Source: Vulcanimicrobiota bacterium (GTDB lineage Bacteria; Vulcanimicrobiota; Vulcanimicrobiia; Vulcanimicrobiales; Vulcanimicrobiaceae). Taken from it: 6,540 bases of DNA. Position numbers and translations under genes: made by a program. The stretch spans positions 1 to 6,540 of the forward strand of contig PMFP01000048.1 in assembly GCA_003155175.1 (NCBI GenBank). Direction: 5' to 3'. Below, piece after piece: positions 5,254-6,540 of the stretch (the first letter of the stretch is position 1; each line of letters starts with the position of its first letter). Below the pieces are notes generated by a model. That model had not been told where the DNA came from. It did no database searches and saw nothing but the letters and a program-made list of their open reading frames with translations.

Positions 5254-6540
5254 CGAGCGACATGCTGACAACCATTTCGCAGGTCGTTACGGCCGTAACC
5301 GGTTTCGTAGCCGCTCTGCTGCTCATGTACGGTCTCAAGCGCATGTCGTCGCCGGCCACGGCCGCCTCGGGAATCCGGGTAGCGGGCGCCGGGATGCTCG
5401 CGGCCGTGATCGCGTCGTTCCTCTACTTCTTCAGCGTCGGAGCGGATGCCAAGCCGCTGGTGTTCTTCAATCTCGGACTGGCCGGCTTAGCGATGGCGAT
5501 CGGCGGTTCCATCGCATGGTGGAGCGGCAAGACCGTCAAGATGACGGCCATGCCGCAGATGGTCGCAATTTACAACGGCATGGGCGGCGGCGCGGCGGCA
5601 TCCATCGCTGCGGTCGAACTCTTCGGCAACCGCGCCGACGGACGGACCCAATTGATCGTGACCCTGTTCGGCGCGTTGATCGGCGCGATCTCGTTCTCCG
5701 GCTCGCTCATCGCCTGGGCAAAACTGCAGCGCGTTCTCAAGGTTCCGCTGCAATTTGCGGGTCAGCAGATCCTCAACGGCGCCGTGATGGTCGCCATCCT
5801 CGCGGTCGGCGCATCCATCGTCGTCGCGGTCGCGGGCGGTCCGCAGTTTTTGCCGCTTCCCGGATTGATTTGCCTGTTCTTCGGGTGCGCTCTCGCATTC
5901 GGCATTCTCATGACCCTGCCGATCGGCGGCGCCGACATGCCCGTCGTGATCTCGATTTACAACGCGGCTACGGGCGTCGCCGTCGGTCTCGAAGGCTACG
6001 TCCTGCAGAATCCGGCCCTGATGATCGCCGGTATGGTCGTGGGCGCCGCCGGTACGCTCCTCACTTTGCTGATGGCAAAAGCCATGAACCGGTCGGTCTT
6101 CAACGTGCTCTTCAAGCACTTCGGAGCGAGCAAGAAGCACAAAAGAGGCGCTATTGCCGGCAGCGAAAAGCCGGTTCAGGCGAGCGATGCCGCGATCGAC
6201 ATGCGGTATGCCAAGAGCGTCATCATCGTCCCGGGCTACGGGCTCGCCGTCTCGCAAGGACAGCAGAAGCTCTACGACTTCGTGAAGATGCTGGTGGCCG
6301 CCAAAGTCAGCGTCAAGTTCGCGATTCATCCCGTCGCGGGGCGCATGCCGGGACAGATGGACGTACTGCTCGCCGAGGCCGGCGTGCCCTACGACATGAT
6401 CTTCCAACTCGCCGACATCAACGATCAGTTTGCGACGACCGACGTGGCGCTCGTCATCGGCGCAAACGACGTCGTGAACCCGGCGGCGCGGACCGATAAA
6501 TCGTCCCCGATTTACGGAATGCCGATCCTCAACGCCGACA
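5250..6540 (+). CDS. pntB: NAD(P) transhydrogenase subunit beta (PntB), 3' end cut by window
   Basis: The ATG at 5250 overlaps the pntAB stop, and the frame stays open to the right edge, giving 430 residues; the family is usually about 460-470, so only the last few dozen are missing. The N-terminal two thirds form membrane domain II. Many hydrophobic helices are visible, with MTAMPQMVAIYNGMGGG (98-114), GGADMPVVISIYNA (226-239) and the helix ending at MAKAMNRSVFN, all typical of PntB. A basic linker (about 293-322) leads to NADP(H)-binding domain III: VPGYGLAVSQGQ (327-338) is the nucleotide-binding loop, followed by FAIHPVAGRMPGQMDVLLAEAGVPYD and VIGANDVVNPAA (402-413). The complex passes hydride from NADH to NADP+ while protons move inward. 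GAAGG lies only 1 base before the ATG, so coupling to pntAB is likely. A later ATG at 5262 is a minor alternative. Confidence 0.95.
   Translation, partial: MTSDMLTTISQVVTAVTGFVAALLLMYGLKRMSSPATAASGIRVAGAGMLAAVIASFLYFFSVGADAKPLVFFNLGLAGLAMAIGGSIAWWSGKTVKMTAMPQMVAIYNGMGGGAAASIAAVELFGNRADGRTQLIVTLFGALIGAISFSGSLIAWAKLQRVLKVPLQFAGQQILNGAVMVAILAVGASIVVAVAGGPQFLPLPGLICLFFGCALAFGILMTLPIGGADMPVVISIYNAATGVAVGLEGYVLQNPALMIAGMVVGAAGTLLTLLMAKAMNRSVFNVLFKHFGASKKHKRGAIAGSEKPVQASDAAIDMRYAKSVIIVPGYGLAVSQGQQKLYDFVKMLVAAKVSVKFAIHPVAGRMPGQMDVLLAEAGVPYDMIFQLADINDQFATTDVALVIGANDVVNPAARTDKSSPIYGMPILNAD

Noticed and set aside
5487..6407. 306-codon minus-strand frame opposite pntB
   Set aside because: Asp/Arg/His-rich composition typical of antisense frames in GC-rich DNA, lying inside a gene with strong family motifs.
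4934..6499. 521-codon + strand frame across pntAB and pntB
   Set aside because: Arg-rich translation with no recognisable domain; it is an out-of-frame shadow of two clearly identified pnt genes.

Overview
The window looks like a stretch of chromosome from a high-GC bacterium. Codons end mostly in C or G, starts and stops follow the standard bacterial code, and the genes are tightly packed on the + strand. No rRNA, tRNA, insertion sequence, phage gene or CRISPR array is visible. The phylum cannot be fixed from sequence alone. The gene set and the style of the Gly/Asn-rich secreted-type protein at the left edge would suit a soil or acidophile lineage such as Eremiobacterota or Acidobacteriota, but that is a weak inference.

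Left part (1-1067): the window opens inside a protein-coding gene whose 5' end lies outside. Its product has a Gly/Asn-rich segment, a conserved-looking middle, and a C-terminal half made of 16 imperfect HAQPVA-type repeats. A possible 67-residue ORF (or structured RNA) follows, and a very clear rho-independent terminator at 1033-1067 closes this transcription unit.

Middle and right part (1068-6540): a candidate promoter just after the terminator starts a five-gene operon. In order it encodes a succinate-semialdehyde-type aldehyde dehydrogenase, a zinc-dependent medium-chain alcohol dehydrogenase, and the three subunits of a split proton-translocating NAD(P) transhydrogenase: PntAA (NAD(H)-binding domain I), PntAB (first part of membrane domain II) and PntB (rest of domain II plus NADP(H)-binding domain III). 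PntB is cut by the right edge with 430 residues present. Most junctions are ATGA-type overlaps or gaps under 20 bases, so translational coupling is likely.

How they fit together: the two dehydrogenases can oxidise an alcohol to an aldehyde and then to an acid, producing NAD(P)H. The transhydrogenase exchanges hydride between the NAD and NADP pools using the proton gradient. Co-transcription suggests a unit coupling alcohol/semialdehyde oxidation to NADPH supply. The actual substrate is not shown by the sequence.

Most of the window is recognisable metabolism, and I do not see an obviously new defence or mobile system. The best candidates for a second look are the strong hairpin at the start of the alcohol dehydrogenase gene, the operon combination itself, the HAQP repeat protein, and the short terminated unit at 786-1067.
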